Positions 47,960 through 58,812 of a stretch of 64,000 bases of DNA are shown here, piece after piece. How positions within the stretch are numbered: the first letter of the stretch is position 1; each line of letters opens with the position of its first letter. This stretch comes from JAXHMB01 sp034521755 (lineage in GTDB: Bacteria; Bacteroidota; Rhodothermia; Balneolales; Balneolaceae), in contig JAXHMB010000003.1 in the NCBI GenBank assembly GCA_034521755.1, positions 806,001 through 870,000 of the forward strand, written 5' to 3'. A model generated the notes under the pieces. It saw only the letters and a list, made by a program, of their open reading frames with translations, had not been told where the DNA came from and did not search any database. Position numbers and translations under genes: made by a program.

Positions 47960-50680
47960 TTATGAACGCTGTTTTTTATCTGCCTCATGGTAATCTCTTA
48001 ACACATAATGCAGGATACCTCCATTGCGGTAATAATCGATCTCTACTGGAGTATCAATGCGATTCAACGTGGTAAAAGTGATGGTTTCTCCATTGGCTTT
48101 CTTTGCATCAACCTTCACTTCCTGACGTGGTTTCAGATCATCGCTAATATGAATATTAAATACTTCTGAACCATCCAGGCCAAGGCTGTCAGCAGATTCC
48201 CCTTCTTTAAACTGCAGCGGAAGCACACCCATACCAACCAGGTTAGAACGGTGAATGCGCTCATAAGAAGTTGCAATCACAGCTTTAACACCGAGGAGGA
48301 TGGTTCCTTTAGCAGCCCAGTCACGAGATGATCCGGTTCCATACTGATCACCTGCCAATGCAACTAACGGTGTCCCTTCTTTCTTATAGCGTGTGGCAGC
48401 ATCATAAATAGTTGTGATTTCATCTGATGGGAAATATTTAGTGAACCCACCTTCTTTGCCCGGTGCCAACTGGTTCTTAAAGCGAACATTGGCAAAAGTA
48501 CCGCGCGTCATCACCCGGTCGTTTCCACGACGAGAACCATAAGAGTTAAAATCAACAGGTTCAATACCATGGTCAATCAGGTACTTCCCCGCAGGACTGT
48601 CCGCCTTGATGTTTCCAGCCGGAGAAATGTGATCAGTAGTGATGGAATCACCCACTTTTACCAACGCACGAGCACCCTGAATCGGACGAATAGGCTCAAC
48701 TTCTTCACCCATGTCCATAAAGAATGGTGGTTCCTGGATATAAGTAGAGTCTTCTTTCCACTCGTATAGCTCTCCGCCGCCAACGGGGATGGCATCCCAC
48801 TCTTCAGATTTAAAAATATCTCCATACTGTTTGTCGAACAATTCAGGACGGATAGCATTATCCAGATGCTCGGCAATTTCTTCAGATGTCGGCCAAATAT
48901 CTTTAAGATATACTTCATTGCCATCTTTGTCTTTACCCAGTGGCTCATTTACTAAATCAATATGTACCGTTCCTGCCAGTGCATAGGCCACAACCAGCGG
49001 CGGTGATGCCAGGTAGTTGGCTTTTACATATGGATGAATTCTACCCTCGAAGTTGCGGTTTCCGGAAAGAACGCCTGCTACAATAAGCTCACCGTCTTTC
49101 ACCGCTTTCTCTACTGCTTCGGGCAGCGGACCTGAGTTACCAATACAGGTTGTGCATCCATAACCAACCAAATTAAAACCAAGCTTGTCCAAATAGTCAG
49201 TCAGCCCGGCTTCGTCAAGATAGTCAGTAACGACACGAGAACCCGGCGCAAGGGAAGTCTTTACATAAGGAGGGACTTCCAACCCTTTTTCAAACGCTTT
49301 CTTAGCTACGATTCCTGCGCCCAGCATTACGCTTGGGTTTGAGGTATTGGTACAACTGGTGATAGCGGCGATAACAACATCACCGTGCTCCATTTCAATT
49401 TCCCGGCCATTTTTAAAGATTCCCTTATTGGCCAGCTTTTCCTGCGCCAGACTGAATCCCATAGTAGGATCATCACTCGTTAAACTATTCTCAAATGTAG
49501 ACTTCATATTTGGAAGTGCAATACGATCATGCGGAAGCTTGGGTCCGGCCAGTGATGTTTCCACATCGTCGAGGTCCAGCTCAAGATTATCGGTATATTC
49601 GGGCTCGGTCATTCCATCCACTCTGAACAAACCCTGTGCCTTAAGGTAATTTTCTACCAGCTGCACCTGCTCTTCAGCACGTCCGGTGCGGCGCATATAT
49701 CTGATGGATTCCTCATCAACAGGAAAGAAGCCCATGGTTGCACCGTATTCCGGAGCCATGTTTGCGATAGTAGCACGGTCCGGCAAACTCATATTGCCCA
49801 GACCATCACCATAAAACTCTACAAACTTGCCAACCACCCCATGCTTTCTAAGCATTTGGGTAACTGTTAAAGTAAGGTCGGTTGCCGTAATACCTTCGCG
49901 AAGCTGGCCGGTTAGTTTTACGCCCACTACTTCAGGCACCAGCATATGGATAGGCTGTCCAAGCATGGCAGCTTCTGCTTCAATACCACCTACGCCCCAG
50001 CCTAAAATGCCGAGTCCGTTAATCATAGTTGTGTGTGAGTCGGTACCTACCAACGTATCGGGATAGGCTACGGTTGTACCATCATCTTCTGTGCGGGTAA
50101 ATACACCTTTTGCCAGATACTCCAGATTTACCTGGTGAACAATACCGCGTCCGGGAGGTACGACTCTAAAATTATCAAACGCTTTTTGTCCCCACTTCAA
50201 AAATTCATAACGCTCGCGATTTCTTTCAAACTCTTTTTCTACGTTATGCATAAAAGCATATTCCTGGCCAAAGGTATCTACCTGTACCGAGTGGTCAATC
50301 ACCAGATCAACCGGAACCTGTGGATTGATGGAATCAGGATTACCACCCATGCGCTCCATGGCAGAACGAAGCGCAGCTAAATCAACGACTGCCGGGACAC
50401 CCGTGAAGTCTTGCAGTACTACCCGGGATGGCTTATAGGGAATTTCACCCTGCGGATTCTTAGCATTATAATCGGCCAGAAGCTTGATGTCTTTTTCAGT
50501 AATGGCATAGCCGTCATGCTCACGCAGGACAGACTCCAGCAAAATACGGATGGTGAACGGCAGCTTCTCCATATTGCCATAGCCCATATCCTCCAATTTT
50601 TGGAGGCTGTACAAATGGCCGGTGCCTGTGCCGGTATTAAATTCTATCTTGGTTCCTTGAAATTTTTTGTGGGTGCTCAT
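47960..50680 (-). CDS. acnA: aconitate hydratase
   Basis: A 906-residue AcnA/IRP1-type enzyme that isomerises citrate and isocitrate in the TCA cycle. The [4Fe-4S] cysteines are seen in [14 protein letters not shown] and [12 protein letters not shown]. Other conserved blocks include [22 protein letters not shown] (in pieces) and the swivelling C-terminal domain with [17 protein letters not shown]. It is monocistronic, flanked by its own terminator. As in relatives, it may bind mRNA when the cluster is lost. Confidence 0.97.
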   Translation of the reverse strand: MSTHKKFQGTKIEFNTGTGTGHLYSLQKLEDMGYGNMEKLPFTIRILLESVLREHDGYAITEKDIKLLADYNAKNPQGEIPYKPSRVVLQDFTGVPAVVDLAALRSAMERMGGNPDSINPQVPVDLVIDHSVQVDTFGQEYAFMHNVEKEFERNRERYEFLKWGQKAFDNFRVVPPGRGIVHQVNLEYLAKGVFTRTEDDGTTVAYPDTLVGTDSHTTMINGLGILGWGVGGIEAEAAMLGQPIHMLVPEVVGVKLTGQLREGITATDLTLTVTQMLRKHGVVGKFVEFYGDGLGNMSLPDRATIANMAPEYGATMGFFPVDEESIRYMRRTGRAEEQVQLVENYLKAQGLFRVDGMTEPEYTDNLELDLDDVETSLAGPKLPHDRIALPNMKSTFENSLTSDDPTMGFSLAQEKLANKGIFKNGREIEMEHGDVVIAAITSCTNTSNPSVMLGAGIVAKKAFEKGLEVPPYVKTSLAPGSRVVTDYLDEAGLTDYLDKLGFNLVGYGCTTCIGNSGPLPEAVEKAVKDGELIVAGVLSGNRNFEGRIHPYVKANYLASPPLVVAYALAGTVHIDLVNEPLGKDKDGNEVYLKDIWPTSEEIAEHLDNAIRPELFDKQYGDIFKSEEWDAIPVGGGELYEWKEDSTYIQEPPFFMDMGEEVEPIRPIQGARALVKVGDSITTDHISPAGNIKADSPAGKYLIDHGIEPVDFNSYGSRRGNDRVMTRGTFANVRFKNQLAPGKEGGFTKYFPSDEITTIYDAATRYKKEGTPLVALAGDQYGTGSSRDWAAKGTILLGVKAVIATSYERIHRSNLVGMGVLPLQFKEGESADSLGLDGSEVFNIHISDDLKPRQEVKVDAKKANGETITFTTLNRIDTPVEIDYYRNGGILHYVLRDYHEADKKQRS

Positions 50681-50864
50681 CGGGATCTAGATCTTCGTTA
50701 AAACTCTATTGGATTCATTTTATACTCTTTTTAGGAAGAACAAAGTTAGCACTATTTTTCCATAATATCTTATAGAAATAGAGAGAAATATTACTAAGCA
50801 AACCATTGCTAAGTAAACAAGAGTCACTTAAGAAATTAGATATAATATTTCTGGTAATTTGTTA

Positions 50865-50893
50865 TTGCACATTTTCGAAAAGAAGCCTATTTT
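50865..50893 (+). promoter_or_regulatory. candidate sigma-70-type promoter of the rplM operon
   Basis: TTGCAC (50865-50870) and TATTTT (50888-50893) are separated by exactly 17 nt, and the rplM start is 42 nt downstream of the -10 box. Both boxes differ from consensus at two positions or more. The location and spacing favour a promoter, but this is a prediction by eye. Confidence 0.4.
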
Positions 50894-50934
50894 GCGGGAC
50901 TTCATACAAAAGCAATTTTTAAACAATTACAACC

Positions 50935-51378
50935 GTGGACACAAACAGTTTTAAGACCTTTTCCGCCAAGCAAGGCGACATCGACAAAAAGTGGCTCCTT
51001 GTTGATGCTGAAGGAATATCTTTAGGTCGACTGGCAAGTAATGTTGCTACGTTTCTGAGAGGAAAGCATAAACCTACATTCACCCCTCATATGGATACCG
51101 GTGACAATGTTGTTGTCATCAATGCTGAGAAGATTCAGCTTACCGGAAAAAAGCTTCAGCAGAAGCAGTATTTCCGTCACACTGAATATCCCGGTGGTGA
51201 AAAATTTACTTCAGCGGAAGAAATGATGGAAAATGATCCTACCTGGATTATTAAAAACGCTGTGAAAGGAATGCTTCCCAAGAACAAACTGAGCAGCAAG
51301 TTGATGACCAACTTACGCGTGTATGCCGGTCCCGTTCATGAGCAAGAAGCACAACAACCCGAAAAAATTGAGCTTTAA
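50935..51378 (+). CDS. rplM: 50S ribosomal protein L13
   Basis: A 147-residue L13, with KKWLLVDAEGISLGRLASNVATFLRGKHK-type motif blocks and VVVINAEKIQLTGKK. The GTG at 50935 is used because it gives the right N-terminus and no ATG precedes it in frame. rpsI starts 6 nt after its stop. Confidence 0.96.
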   Translation: MDTNSFKTFSAKQGDIDKKWLLVDAEGISLGRLASNVATFLRGKHKPTFTPHMDTGDNVVVINAEKIQLTGKKLQQKQYFRHTEYPGGEKFTSAEEMMENDPTWIIKNAVKGMLPKNKLSSKLMTNLRVYAGPVHEQEAQQPEKIEL

Positions 51379-51384
51379 TTTAGC

Positions 51385-51771
51385 ATGGAACAGAAAAACT
51401 TTATAGGTCGAAGAAAAACCTCGACGGCACGACTTTATATACAGCCGGGCAGTGGAAAGTTTCTCGTAAATAACAGAGAGCTGGATGATTATTTTGCTAC
51501 CCAGGCACGACGAAATATTGTAACCCTGCCAATGGAAGTGACTGAAACTGAAGGACAGTTTGATATTAAAGTTACGGTAAGCGGCGGCGGTTCTACAGGA
51601 CAGTCGGGTGCTATACAGCACGCTCTGGCCCGTGCCCTTGACGATTATAACGAAGAATTTCACACTGCGCTTAAGTCACGAGATCTGTTAACACGTGACG
51701 ACCGCATGGTAGAACGCAAGAAATACGGACAACCAAAAGCCCGTAAGAAGTTCCAGTTCTCCAAGCGTTAA
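51385..51771 (+). CDS. rpsI: 30S ribosomal protein S9
   Basis: A 128-residue S9 with the N-terminal GRRKTSTARLYI, the central GGGSTGQSGAIQHALARAL and the basic C-terminal tail RKKFQFSKR that reaches the P-site tRNA. It is partner of rplM in the classical L13-S9 operon. Confidence 0.97.
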   Translation: MEQKNFIGRRKTSTARLYIQPGSGKFLVNNRELDDYFATQARRNIVTLPMEVTETEGQFDIKVTVSGGGSTGQSGAIQHALARALDDYNEEFHTALKSRDLLTRDDRMVERKKYGQPKARKKFQFSKR

Positions 51772-51815
51772 TATTGCGTTTCGTTTTTCTTTTCGACTTT
51801 CAATCTTAATCAATC

Positions 51816-51900
51816 ACACATACGCAGCGACCTAGTGCGCCGGGTGTTCATCTCGAAAATTTCGGGATGGATTAGCGCCGGGAACGACCTGTGTAGCGGA
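51816..51900 (+). ncRNA. candidate structured leader of rpsB
   Basis: This 155-bp gap before rpsB holds a stem-loop CATCTCGAA-AAT-TTCGGGATG (51849-51869, one U-G pair). It is bracketed by the direct repeats GCGCCGGG (51837-51844 and 51875-51882) and CGACCT (51828-51833 and 51885-51890), and ACACA/TGTGT can close the whole structure. The nested layout is more ordered than a spacer would be. An S2-responsive leader is the natural reading, by analogy with autoregulated rpsB leaders in other bacteria. Confidence 0.5.
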
Positions 51901-51926
51901 TAAACTCAAAACCAAGTACATATACT

Positions 51927-52805
51927 ATGCCTACTGCACCTAATCTAGAAGAACTATTGAAATCCGGTGCCCATTTCGGACACCTTACCCGCCGATGGAA
52001 TCCTAAAATGAAGGAATTTATCTTCATGGAACGAAACGGGATTCACATCATCGACCTTAAAAAGACAGAAAAATTTTTCCAGGAAGCACTTGAGGAAATA
52101 ACCAAACTTGCCCGTGCCGGAAAAACTATTCTCTTTGTGGGAACCAAAAAACAGTCACAAGATATTATTAAAACTGAAGCCGTCCGATGCGGAATGCCTT
52201 ACATCACCCATCGGTGGTTAGGCGGTATGCTTACCAACTTTTCTACGGTTAAGAAAAGCCTTAACAGAATGGAAGAGATTGACCGTATGGAAAAGGACGG
52301 GACCTTTGAAGAGCTGACCAAGAAAGAGGCTCTGATGCTGGATCGTGAACGTGAAAAACTGGAACAGACCCTTGGCGGTATAGCCAACATGAATCGTCTG
52401 CCCGGTGCCCTGTTCGTAGTAGATACCATTAAAGAACATATTGCAGTGAATGAAGCTATCAAGCTGAATATACCGATTGTTGCTATGGTAGATACCAACA
52501 GTGATCCTGACACTCCGGATTATATCATTCCATGTAATGATGATTCTGCCCGTACTATTCAGCTGATTGCCGGCAAAATTGCTGACGCTGTCATTGAAGG
52601 AAATGCAGAACGTGAAGCTCAAAATGAAGAAGAACTCCTGGAGCAGGCAACTGAAGAAGCCAAGCAGGCCGAAGCCAAAAAGAAAAAGAAAGCTATCGGC
52701 AAGCGTCGACGACGCAAAAAAGCTGAAGAATCACTTGAACCCCAGGATGATTCCGATGCCGGTTCTGATTCAGAAGAAGAATCTTCATCTGACGAAGAAG
52801 AATAA
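51927..52805 (+). CDS. rpsB: 30S ribosomal protein S2
   Basis: A 292-residue S2. The core (about 1-230) has [37 protein letters not shown] and VDTNSDPD. It is followed by an unusual tail: an acidic helix, a lysine/arginine run ([18 protein letters not shown]) and a final very acidic S/D/E stretch of about 25 residues. Typical bacterial S2 is about 240 residues, so the tail is an added low-complexity extension. It is cotranscribed with tsf. Confidence 0.95.
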   Translation: MPTAPNLEELLKSGAHFGHLTRRWNPKMKEFIFMERNGIHIIDLKKTEKFFQEALEEITKLARAGKTILFVGTKKQSQDIIKTEAVRCGMPYITHRWLGGMLTNFSTVKKSLNRMEEIDRMEKDGTFEELTKKEALMLDREREKLEQTLGGIANMNRLPGALFVVDTIKEHIAVNEAIKLNIPIVAMVDTNSDPDTPDYIIPCNDDSARTIQLIAGKIADAVIEGNAEREAQNEEELLEQATEEAKQAEAKKKKKAIGKRRRRKKAEESLEPQDDSDAGSDSEEESSSDEEE

Positions 52806-52848
52806 CAATCATTTTATAACCTGAACATTTAAAACAGAGCAGCTCAAC

Positions 52849-53682
52849 ATGAGTATTTCTGCAAAAGACGTTAAAGAATTACGAGAACAAACCGGGGCTG
52901 GCATGATGGACTGCAAGAAGGCCCTGCAGGAAGCCGATGGCGATTTTGATCAAGCTATTGAAATCCTCAGAAAAAAAGGACAGAAACTTTCAGAAAAGCG
53001 GGCTGACCGTGAAGCCAACCAAGGGCTTATTGTGACCAAGGTAAGCGATGATGGTTCTAAAGCAGCCGCACTTGAAATCAACTGCGAGACTGACTTTGTT
53101 GCTCGCAATGAAGATTTCCAGCAACGTGCGGAAAATTTCGTGAACATCATTTTCGAAAACGAAATTGAATCTGTGGACGAGCTTCTTGAGTACGAGCACG
53201 AAGGACTTACTATTGCCGATCACCTAAAAGACATGGTGGGCAAGATTGGTGAGAAAATTAAGATCAACCGGGTAGTTCTTGCTAAAACCGATGGTGAACT
53301 TATCTCTTATATACATCCCGGCAACCAGCTGGGTGTGTTGGTAGAGTTTGAAGGCCCGGTAAACGACGAAGAAGTGGGCAAAGATGTTGCCATGCAGGTT
53401 GCTGCTATGAAGCCCCTTTCTGTAACCCGGGATGGCGTAGACAGCACGATCGTTGAAAAAGAGCTTGAGATTGCCAAAGACCAGCTTCTCAACGAGGGTA
53501 AACCCGAAGAGATTGCTGAAAAAGCTGCTCAAGGAAAGCTTCGTCGCTTCTACGAAGAACGAGTTCTACTGGAACAAAAATTTGTTAAAGACAACAGCCT
53601 GTCTGTGCAGGATTATCTGAAACAACAGGATACGCCTCTTGTGAAGTCGTTTCATCGGCTTCAGCTGGGCGATGATTCCTAG
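52849..53682 (+). CDS. tsf: elongation factor Ts
   Basis: A 277-residue nucleotide-exchange factor for EF-Tu. It has the N-terminal UBA-like domain (VKELREQTGAGMMDCKKAL), the signature CETDFVARNEDF (with NCETDFVARN conserved) and the core dimerisation segments. It follows rpsB by 43 nt and ends at a strong terminator. Confidence 0.97.
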   Translation: MSISAKDVKELREQTGAGMMDCKKALQEADGDFDQAIEILRKKGQKLSEKRADREANQGLIVTKVSDDGSKAAALEINCETDFVARNEDFQQRAENFVNIIFENEIESVDELLEYEHEGLTIADHLKDMVGKIGEKIKINRVVLAKTDGELISYIHPGNQLGVLVEFEGPVNDEEVGKDVAMQVAAMKPLSVTRDGVDSTIVEKELEIAKDQLLNEGKPEEIAEKAAQGKLRRFYEERVLLEQKFVKDNSLSVQDYLKQQDTPLVKSFHRLQLGDDS

Positions 53683-53698
53683 CAATTTTTTTTAAGCT

Positions 53699-53728
53699 AA
53701 AGGCTACCAATTCGGTAGCCTTTTTTTT
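53699..53728 (+). terminator. rho-independent terminator after tsf
   Basis: AGGCTACC (53701-53708) and GGTAGCCT (53714-53721) pair over 8 bp around a 5-nt loop, and T-run 53721-53728 follows. It ends the rpsB-tsf operon. Confidence 0.9.
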
Positions 53729-53765
53729 ATATATAAACGACTTATAATTCTTTACTAAAAATACT

Positions 53766-54491
53766 GTGGGCAAAAAATACAAACGAATACTACTCAAACT
53801 AAGCGGTGAAGCACTTCTCGGAGAACAGGGTCATGGTATTGATGGGGATATCCTTACCCAGTATGCCAACGAAATTAAGGCCGTTCATGACGAAGACTAT
53901 GAATTATGCGTAGTAATTGGCGGAGGTAATATATTCCGTGGGGTCAAAGGAGCTACGGAAGGTATGGATCGTGTACAAGGTGACTACATGGGGATGCTGG
54001 CCACCATGATCAACAGCATGGCTTTCCAGGATGCTTTGGAACGTAAAGGAGTACATACCCGACTGATGTCAGCTATTCGTATGGAAGAAATTGCCGAGCC
54101 TTATATTCGTCGCAGGGCTATCCGCCATCTTGAAAAAGGCCGCGTTGTGATCTTCGGTGCAGGAACCGGTAATCCTTACTTTACTACTGATACAGCAGCC
54201 GCTCTGCGCGCTATTGAGGTTGAAGCGGAAGTTATACTTAAAGGCACCCGCGTTGACGGCATTTATGACGCCGATCCTGAAAAAGAACCGGATGCAAATA
54301 AGTTTCAGACAATTACCGGCGATGAAGTATTAAGCAGAAGACTCGATATTATGGATTTAACAGCTTTTACCTTATGCCGTGAAAATGAGACCCCGGTCAT
54401 CGTTTTTGATATGAATAAGATAGGCAACCTGAAAAAAGCACTGAACGGCGATGGCGAAGTAGGCTCAACTGTTATTTGGGAAGAAAGCTAG
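53766..54491 (+). CDS. pyrH: UMP kinase
   Basis: A 241-residue hexameric UMP kinase that phosphorylates UMP to UDP with ATP. It begins at GTG (53766). It has [16 protein letters not shown], the glycine-rich GGGNIFRGV, and [19 protein letters not shown]. It lies 63 nt before frr, the usual partner. Confidence 0.96.
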   Translation: MGKKYKRILLKLSGEALLGEQGHGIDGDILTQYANEIKAVHDEDYELCVVIGGGNIFRGVKGATEGMDRVQGDYMGMLATMINSMAFQDALERKGVHTRLMSAIRMEEIAEPYIRRRAIRHLEKGRVVIFGAGTGNPYFTTDTAAALRAIEVEAEVILKGTRVDGIYDADPEKEPDANKFQTITGDEVLSRRLDIMDLTAFTLCRENETPVIVFDMNKIGNLKKALNGDGEVGSTVIWEES

Positions 54492-54554
54492 ATTTATTAA
54501 ATTCATTTTGATGATCAGTTTTCTGCTTAAACACTTAACTACATAAAAAAGATT

Positions 54555-55124
54555 ATGATACCTCAGGAGTTGCAATCCATAATTGATGCGGCTGACAAAA
54601 AGATGGATGAAGCCGTAAAGTATTTCAAAACAGAATTGTCGCACGTAAGAGCCGGCAAAGCACAACCTTCATTGCTTGACGGTGTTAAAGTTGATTACTA
54701 CGGCAGCCAAACTCCACTTAATCAGTTGGCCAATGTAAGTGCACCTGAGGCACGGATGCTTACCGTGCAACCTTATGATAAGTCAGCTCTTGAAGAAATT
54801 GAGAAAGCAATTATGTCGGCCGGGCTGGGATTAAACCCAAATAACGACGGCAATATTATTCGTATTCCTTTGCCTATCCTTTCAGAAGAACGTCGCAAAG
54901 ATCTTGTAAAGCGCTGTGGTGAAATGGCTGAAGATGCACGCATCAGTATTCGCAATACCCGTCGCAACACTAATGACGAAATTAAGAAAGAAGTAGAGAG
55001 CAAGTCTCTTCCCGAAGATTCAAAGTATGAAGCTGAGGAAGAAGTCCAGAATATTACTGACAGCCACACGAAGAAAGTAGACGAGCTTCTTGAGAAGAAG
55101 GAAGAAGAAATCATGACTGTTTAG
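54555..55124 (+). CDS. frr: ribosome recycling factor
   Basis: A 189-residue RRF with the two-domain layout. Seen are FKTELSHVRAGKAQPSLLDG, the DKSALEEIEKAI segment and the conserved RISIRNTRRNTND. With EF-G it splits post-termination ribosomes. Confidence 0.96.
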   Translation: MIPQELQSIIDAADKKMDEAVKYFKTELSHVRAGKAQPSLLDGVKVDYYGSQTPLNQLANVSAPEARMLTVQPYDKSALEEIEKAIMSAGLGLNPNNDGNIIRIPLPILSEERRKDLVKRCGEMAEDARISIRNTRRNTNDEIKKEVESKSLPEDSKYEAEEEVQNITDSHTKKVDELLEKKEEEIMTV

Positions 55125-55215
55125 ATAAAGCATTGATTAAAACACCGGTGGTCATTTCAATTAAAATAACTGTATATAGTTTTTAAGATTTGTTATTTGC
55201 CATTTAAAATAAGAA

Positions 55216-58200
55216 ATGTATATATCCGAGCTAGAATTACAGGGGTTCAAGAGTTTTGCCAACAAAACGCGGGTGAAGTTTGACAAAGGTATCACCGCGA
55301 TTGTAGGTCCCAATGGCTGCGGAAAGTCCAACATTGTTGATGCTATGCGCTGGGTGCTTGGTGAGCAGCGTCCTACCCTATTACGGTCATCCAGTATGGC
55401 TAATGTAATTTTTAACGGTACAGCCAAAAAGAATGCTCTGGGTATGGCTGAGGTTTCCCTGACCTTTATAAACAACAAGGGACTACTGCCAACCGAATAT
55501 AGCGAAGTAACCATTTCGCGCCGCCTGTATCGCTCGGGGGAAAGCGAATATCTTATCAACGGTGGAACCTGCCGGCTCAAAGACATTAACGAACTTTTCA
55601 TGGACACCGGCATGAGCTCTGATGCCTATTCGGTGATTGAGCTTAAGATGGTAGAAGAAATCCTCAATGATAAAAACAACGACCGTCGCAAGCTGTTTGA
55701 AGAAGCGGCCGGTGTTACCAGCTACAAGGAAAAGCGAAAAAAAACCTTCCGCAAGCTAGACGAGACTCAAAAAGATTTACAGAGGGTTGAAGACATCCTG
55801 GTTGAGGTTCGCAAGAAAACCAATTCACTGGAAAAACAGGCAGAAAAAGCTGCCAAGGCTAAAAAATACCGTGAGGAGCTCGAAACACTTGATAAAGCAC
55901 TCAACAAGCACGAGTATAAAAAGATTAAAGAAGAGCTCAAGCCGCTTGACGAACGCATAGAAAATGCTGACAAAGAGAAAAAAGAGATTCTGGCCAAAGC
56001 TGAAGAGCTTGATCAGGCTGAAGAAACCGCACGGAACAAGCTCAGTGAAAAAGAGCGCAACCAGGCAGAGGCACAGCGCCGGGTTAGCCAACTGCATTCT
56101 AAAATTCGTGATACCGAAACAAATCTTCGTATTACCAAAGAAAAGATTGCAAACGAGAAAAGTGTTATTGAGCAATATGATAAAGATATTGAACAAGGTG
56201 AGCAGGATTTAAAAGATTTGCGCGATCTTTTTGAGAGCAGCAAGCAGAAGCTTGAAAGTTTTGATAATGACCTTCAAAAAGCCGCACAAAACCTCAAAGA
56301 TTCAAAAGAAAAGTACACGGCCATACAGCAACAGTTTTCTGCCGAACGTGAAAAGCTGAATCAGCTTGAAGAACTGCATGACAAGACCAACCGCGAACTC
56401 AGCAATTTACAAACAGAGCGTATTCGTATAGAGTCCAAGCTGGAAAATACAGAGGACGACCTTGCTCGTATCGGTGATGAAATTGAAGATCTGCAAAAAG
56501 AGATTGAAAACTTTAAAAAGGAAAAGAAAACTCTAAGCCAAAAGGTAGAGAAGCAAAAAGAAGCACGTGACCAACAGGAAGAAAAGCTCAAAGAAGCACG
56601 TGAAAAACGGGAGTCACTGGGCAATCAGCAGGATAAGCTTAAAGACACAATTCGCAGTCATCAGAGTAAACTTGATTCCGTCCAGTCAGAAATTGAGCTA
56701 CTCACCAATATTGCCAACTCCAATGAGGCGTTCCCTTCCAGCGTACAGTTTTTACTGGAAAATCATCAACAGAATTTTGACCTGCTTGATGTGGTTTCTA
56801 ATGTATTATCGACTGATGAAAAGCATGCTGTAGCTTTGGAGGCCGTACTGGGAGAAGCTCTTAATTTTGTGGTGGTCAACTCTCTGGAGGATGCGCGCAA
56901 AGCTGCAAACATTTTAAAAAACAACGACAAGGGCCGGGCTACATTTATACCCCTTGATCAGCTTACCGGCTCCTACGATGTAGCAAAAAATGCTCTTTAC
57001 TACCAGGTGGAATCTGACAAACAGTTTGATGCTGTAAAGCAGCTCCTGCTCGGCAATGTTGAAGTATTTAACTCAGTTGATGAAGCTTATAATACCATCA
57101 AAGGCTCTCGTAACATTGGAGTGACTTATGACGGAGAGGTAGTAACCAGCTACCAATTCTTGCAAAGTGGCAGCAAATCCAAGAATGCCGGCATTCGGGT
57201 GGGACTCAAAGATAAAATTGAGAAGCTGGAAAGCCGTGCCGGTAACATTCGAGCTGATATTACAAACTCCCAGAAAGAACTGGCTGAAGTACAAGAGGCT
57301 TATCAGAACATCAACCCGGCGAAGCTTGAAGAAGAGTTAAAAGTAAAGAATCGGGAGCTGCGTGAACTTGAAAACCAAGTCAACAGTTTTGACTCCAAGA
57401 TTCAGGTCTACGAAAAGAATATCAATGAATTGAATAACCGCCGCGAGAATCTTACCGGCAGTGAAGGTGATGCCAAAGAGAAACTGGAGCAGCTGGAACC
57501 CAGGAAAAAAGAGCTTCAGCAAAAACTGGAAGAGCTTGAAGAGAAGCAGGAAGAAAAGAAAGAGCTGCTCGATAAATTAGAAGAAGAACGTTCTATTGCT
57601 CAAAGCAGGTATAACGAAGCTCAGCTAAAACACCAGGATCTCAAAAACAAGGTTGAAAACCATGAGCGTGATATTAAACGCGCAGAAAGTGGAATCCAAA
57701 GTGTTAAAGAGCGGCTGAAGATGCGCTCTGAAAAATCCGAAGAAGCCAAAGAACGTATTGAACGGTATAAAGCTTCTATCGAACAATATAAAGATGAGCT
57801 CGAAGAGTCCCGTGAGCTTAAAAAAGAAGCTGACAAAGCTCTGGAAGAAGCTGAAGAGAAGTCGGGCAAACAGCGTGGCTCTATCAATGAGATTGAAAAA
57901 GAACTCAAAGAAGTACGCCGCCGCAAGGAAGTAAATATGGAGCTGGTGCACCATCTGGCCATGGCCAAAGAAAAGTTTGAGATGCAGACAGAGAATCTTT
58001 CAGACCATATCTGGGAAACATATGGTATCCTGATGGACCAGATTGATGCTGAGCTGCCCGAAGATAAAGAGCCCGAAGAAGTTAAAGAGCGTGTTAGCTG
58101 GCTGCGGCAAAAGCTTAACAGCTTTGGTGAAGTAAACCCGTTGGCTATTGAAGAATATGAAGAAGAAAAAGAACGCTTGGATTTCTATGAGGAGCAAATT

Positions 58201-58737
58201 GGCGACCTGCATCAGGCCGAAGAAGAACTCCGTGAAACTATTGAAGAAATTAATAAAACAGCTACAGAACGCTTCAATGAAACCTTTGAAAAAATCCGTA
58301 CTAATTTTGTAGATGTATTCCACACACTCTTTAATGAAGATGATTTCTGCGACCTGCTCATTGATGAAGATGCCGAAGATCCGCTTGAAGCCAGTATTGA
58401 AATCAAAGCAAATCCACGCGGTAAGCGCCCATCAACTATAAATCAGCTTTCCGGCGGTGAAAAAACCTTGACTGCCATTGCGCTGCTCTTTGCTATTTAC
58501 CTTGTAAAGCCCTCTCCTTTCTGTGTGCTTGACGAGGTGGACGCCCCCCTTGATGATGCCAATATTGAACGGTTTTCCGCCATGATTAAACGATTCAGTG
58601 AAGAAACCCAGTTTATTATTATCACCCATAACAAAAAGACGATGAGCAAAGCGGAAATGATGTACGGTATTACCATGCCGGAGACCGGTGTAAGTCAGCT
58701 GGTAGGCGTAAAACTTGATGAAGTAGCCGAAGTGTAA
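55216..58737 (+). CDS. smc: chromosome segregation protein SMC
   Basis: A 1173-residue SMC ATPase. The N-terminal Walker A is GPNGCGKS (31-38), followed by long coiled coils (about 165-495 and 665-1000) and a hinge (about 500-655) with the DVVSNVLSTDEKHAVALEAVLGEAL-type signature. The C-terminal head holds LSGGEKT (about 1078-1084) and Walker B VLDEVDAPLDDA (D1106, E1107). It forms the condensin ring with ScpA/ScpB, which are not in the window. It is monocistronic. Confidence 0.97.
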   Translation: MYISELELQGFKSFANKTRVKFDKGITAIVGPNGCGKSNIVDAMRWVLGEQRPTLLRSSSMANVIFNGTAKKNALGMAEVSLTFINNKGLLPTEYSEVTISRRLYRSGESEYLINGGTCRLKDINELFMDTGMSSDAYSVIELKMVEEILNDKNNDRRKLFEEAAGVTSYKEKRKKTFRKLDETQKDLQRVEDILVEVRKKTNSLEKQAEKAAKAKKYREELETLDKALNKHEYKKIKEELKPLDERIENADKEKKEILAKAEELDQAEETARNKLSEKERNQAEAQRRVSQLHSKIRDTETNLRITKEKIANEKSVIEQYDKDIEQGEQDLKDLRDLFESSKQKLESFDNDLQKAAQNLKDSKEKYTAIQQQFSAEREKLNQLEELHDKTNRELSNLQTERIRIESKLENTEDDLARIGDEIEDLQKEIENFKKEKKTLSQKVEKQKEARDQQEEKLKEAREKRESLGNQQDKLKDTIRSHQSKLDSVQSEIELLTNIANSNEAFPSSVQFLLENHQQNFDLLDVVSNVLSTDEKHAVALEAVLGEALNFVVVNSLEDARKAANILKNNDKGRATFIPLDQLTGSYDVAKNALYYQVESDKQFDAVKQLLLGNVEVFNSVDEAYNTIKGSRNIGVTYDGEVVTSYQFLQSGSKSKNAGIRVGLKDKIEKLESRAGNIRADITNSQKELAEVQEAYQNINPAKLEEELKVKNRELRELENQVNSFDSKIQVYEKNINELNNRRENLTGSEGDAKEKLEQLEPRKKELQQKLEELEEKQEEKKELLDKLEEERSIAQSRYNEAQLKHQDLKNKVENHERDIKRAESGIQSVKERLKMRSEKSEEAKERIERYKASIEQYKDELEESRELKKEADKALEEAEEKSGKQRGSINEIEKELKEVRRRKEVNMELVHHLAMAKEKFEMQTENLSDHIWETYGILMDQIDAELPEDKEPEEVKERVSWLRQKLNSFGEVNPLAIEEYEEEKERLDFYEEQIGDLHQAEEELRETIEEINKTATERFNETFEKIRTNFVDVFHTLFNEDDFCDLLIDEDAEDPLEASIEIKANPRGKRPSTINQLSGGEKTLTAIALLFAIYLVKPSPFCVLDEVDAPLDDANIERFSAMIKRFSEETQFIIITHNKKTMSKAEMMYGITMPETGVSQLVGVKLDEVAEV

Positions 58738-58812
58738 ATGTTTGTTCTTGCTGGAGTGTTAAGCCTTTCTGATTGTATGATGTTTCTCTGAAAGCTTCGT
58801 ATATTTAAGCTT

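Noticed and set aside
55161..55613. 150-codon minus-strand frame over the start of smc
   Set aside because: It overlaps the conserved SMC ATPase N-terminus and shows no independent domain.
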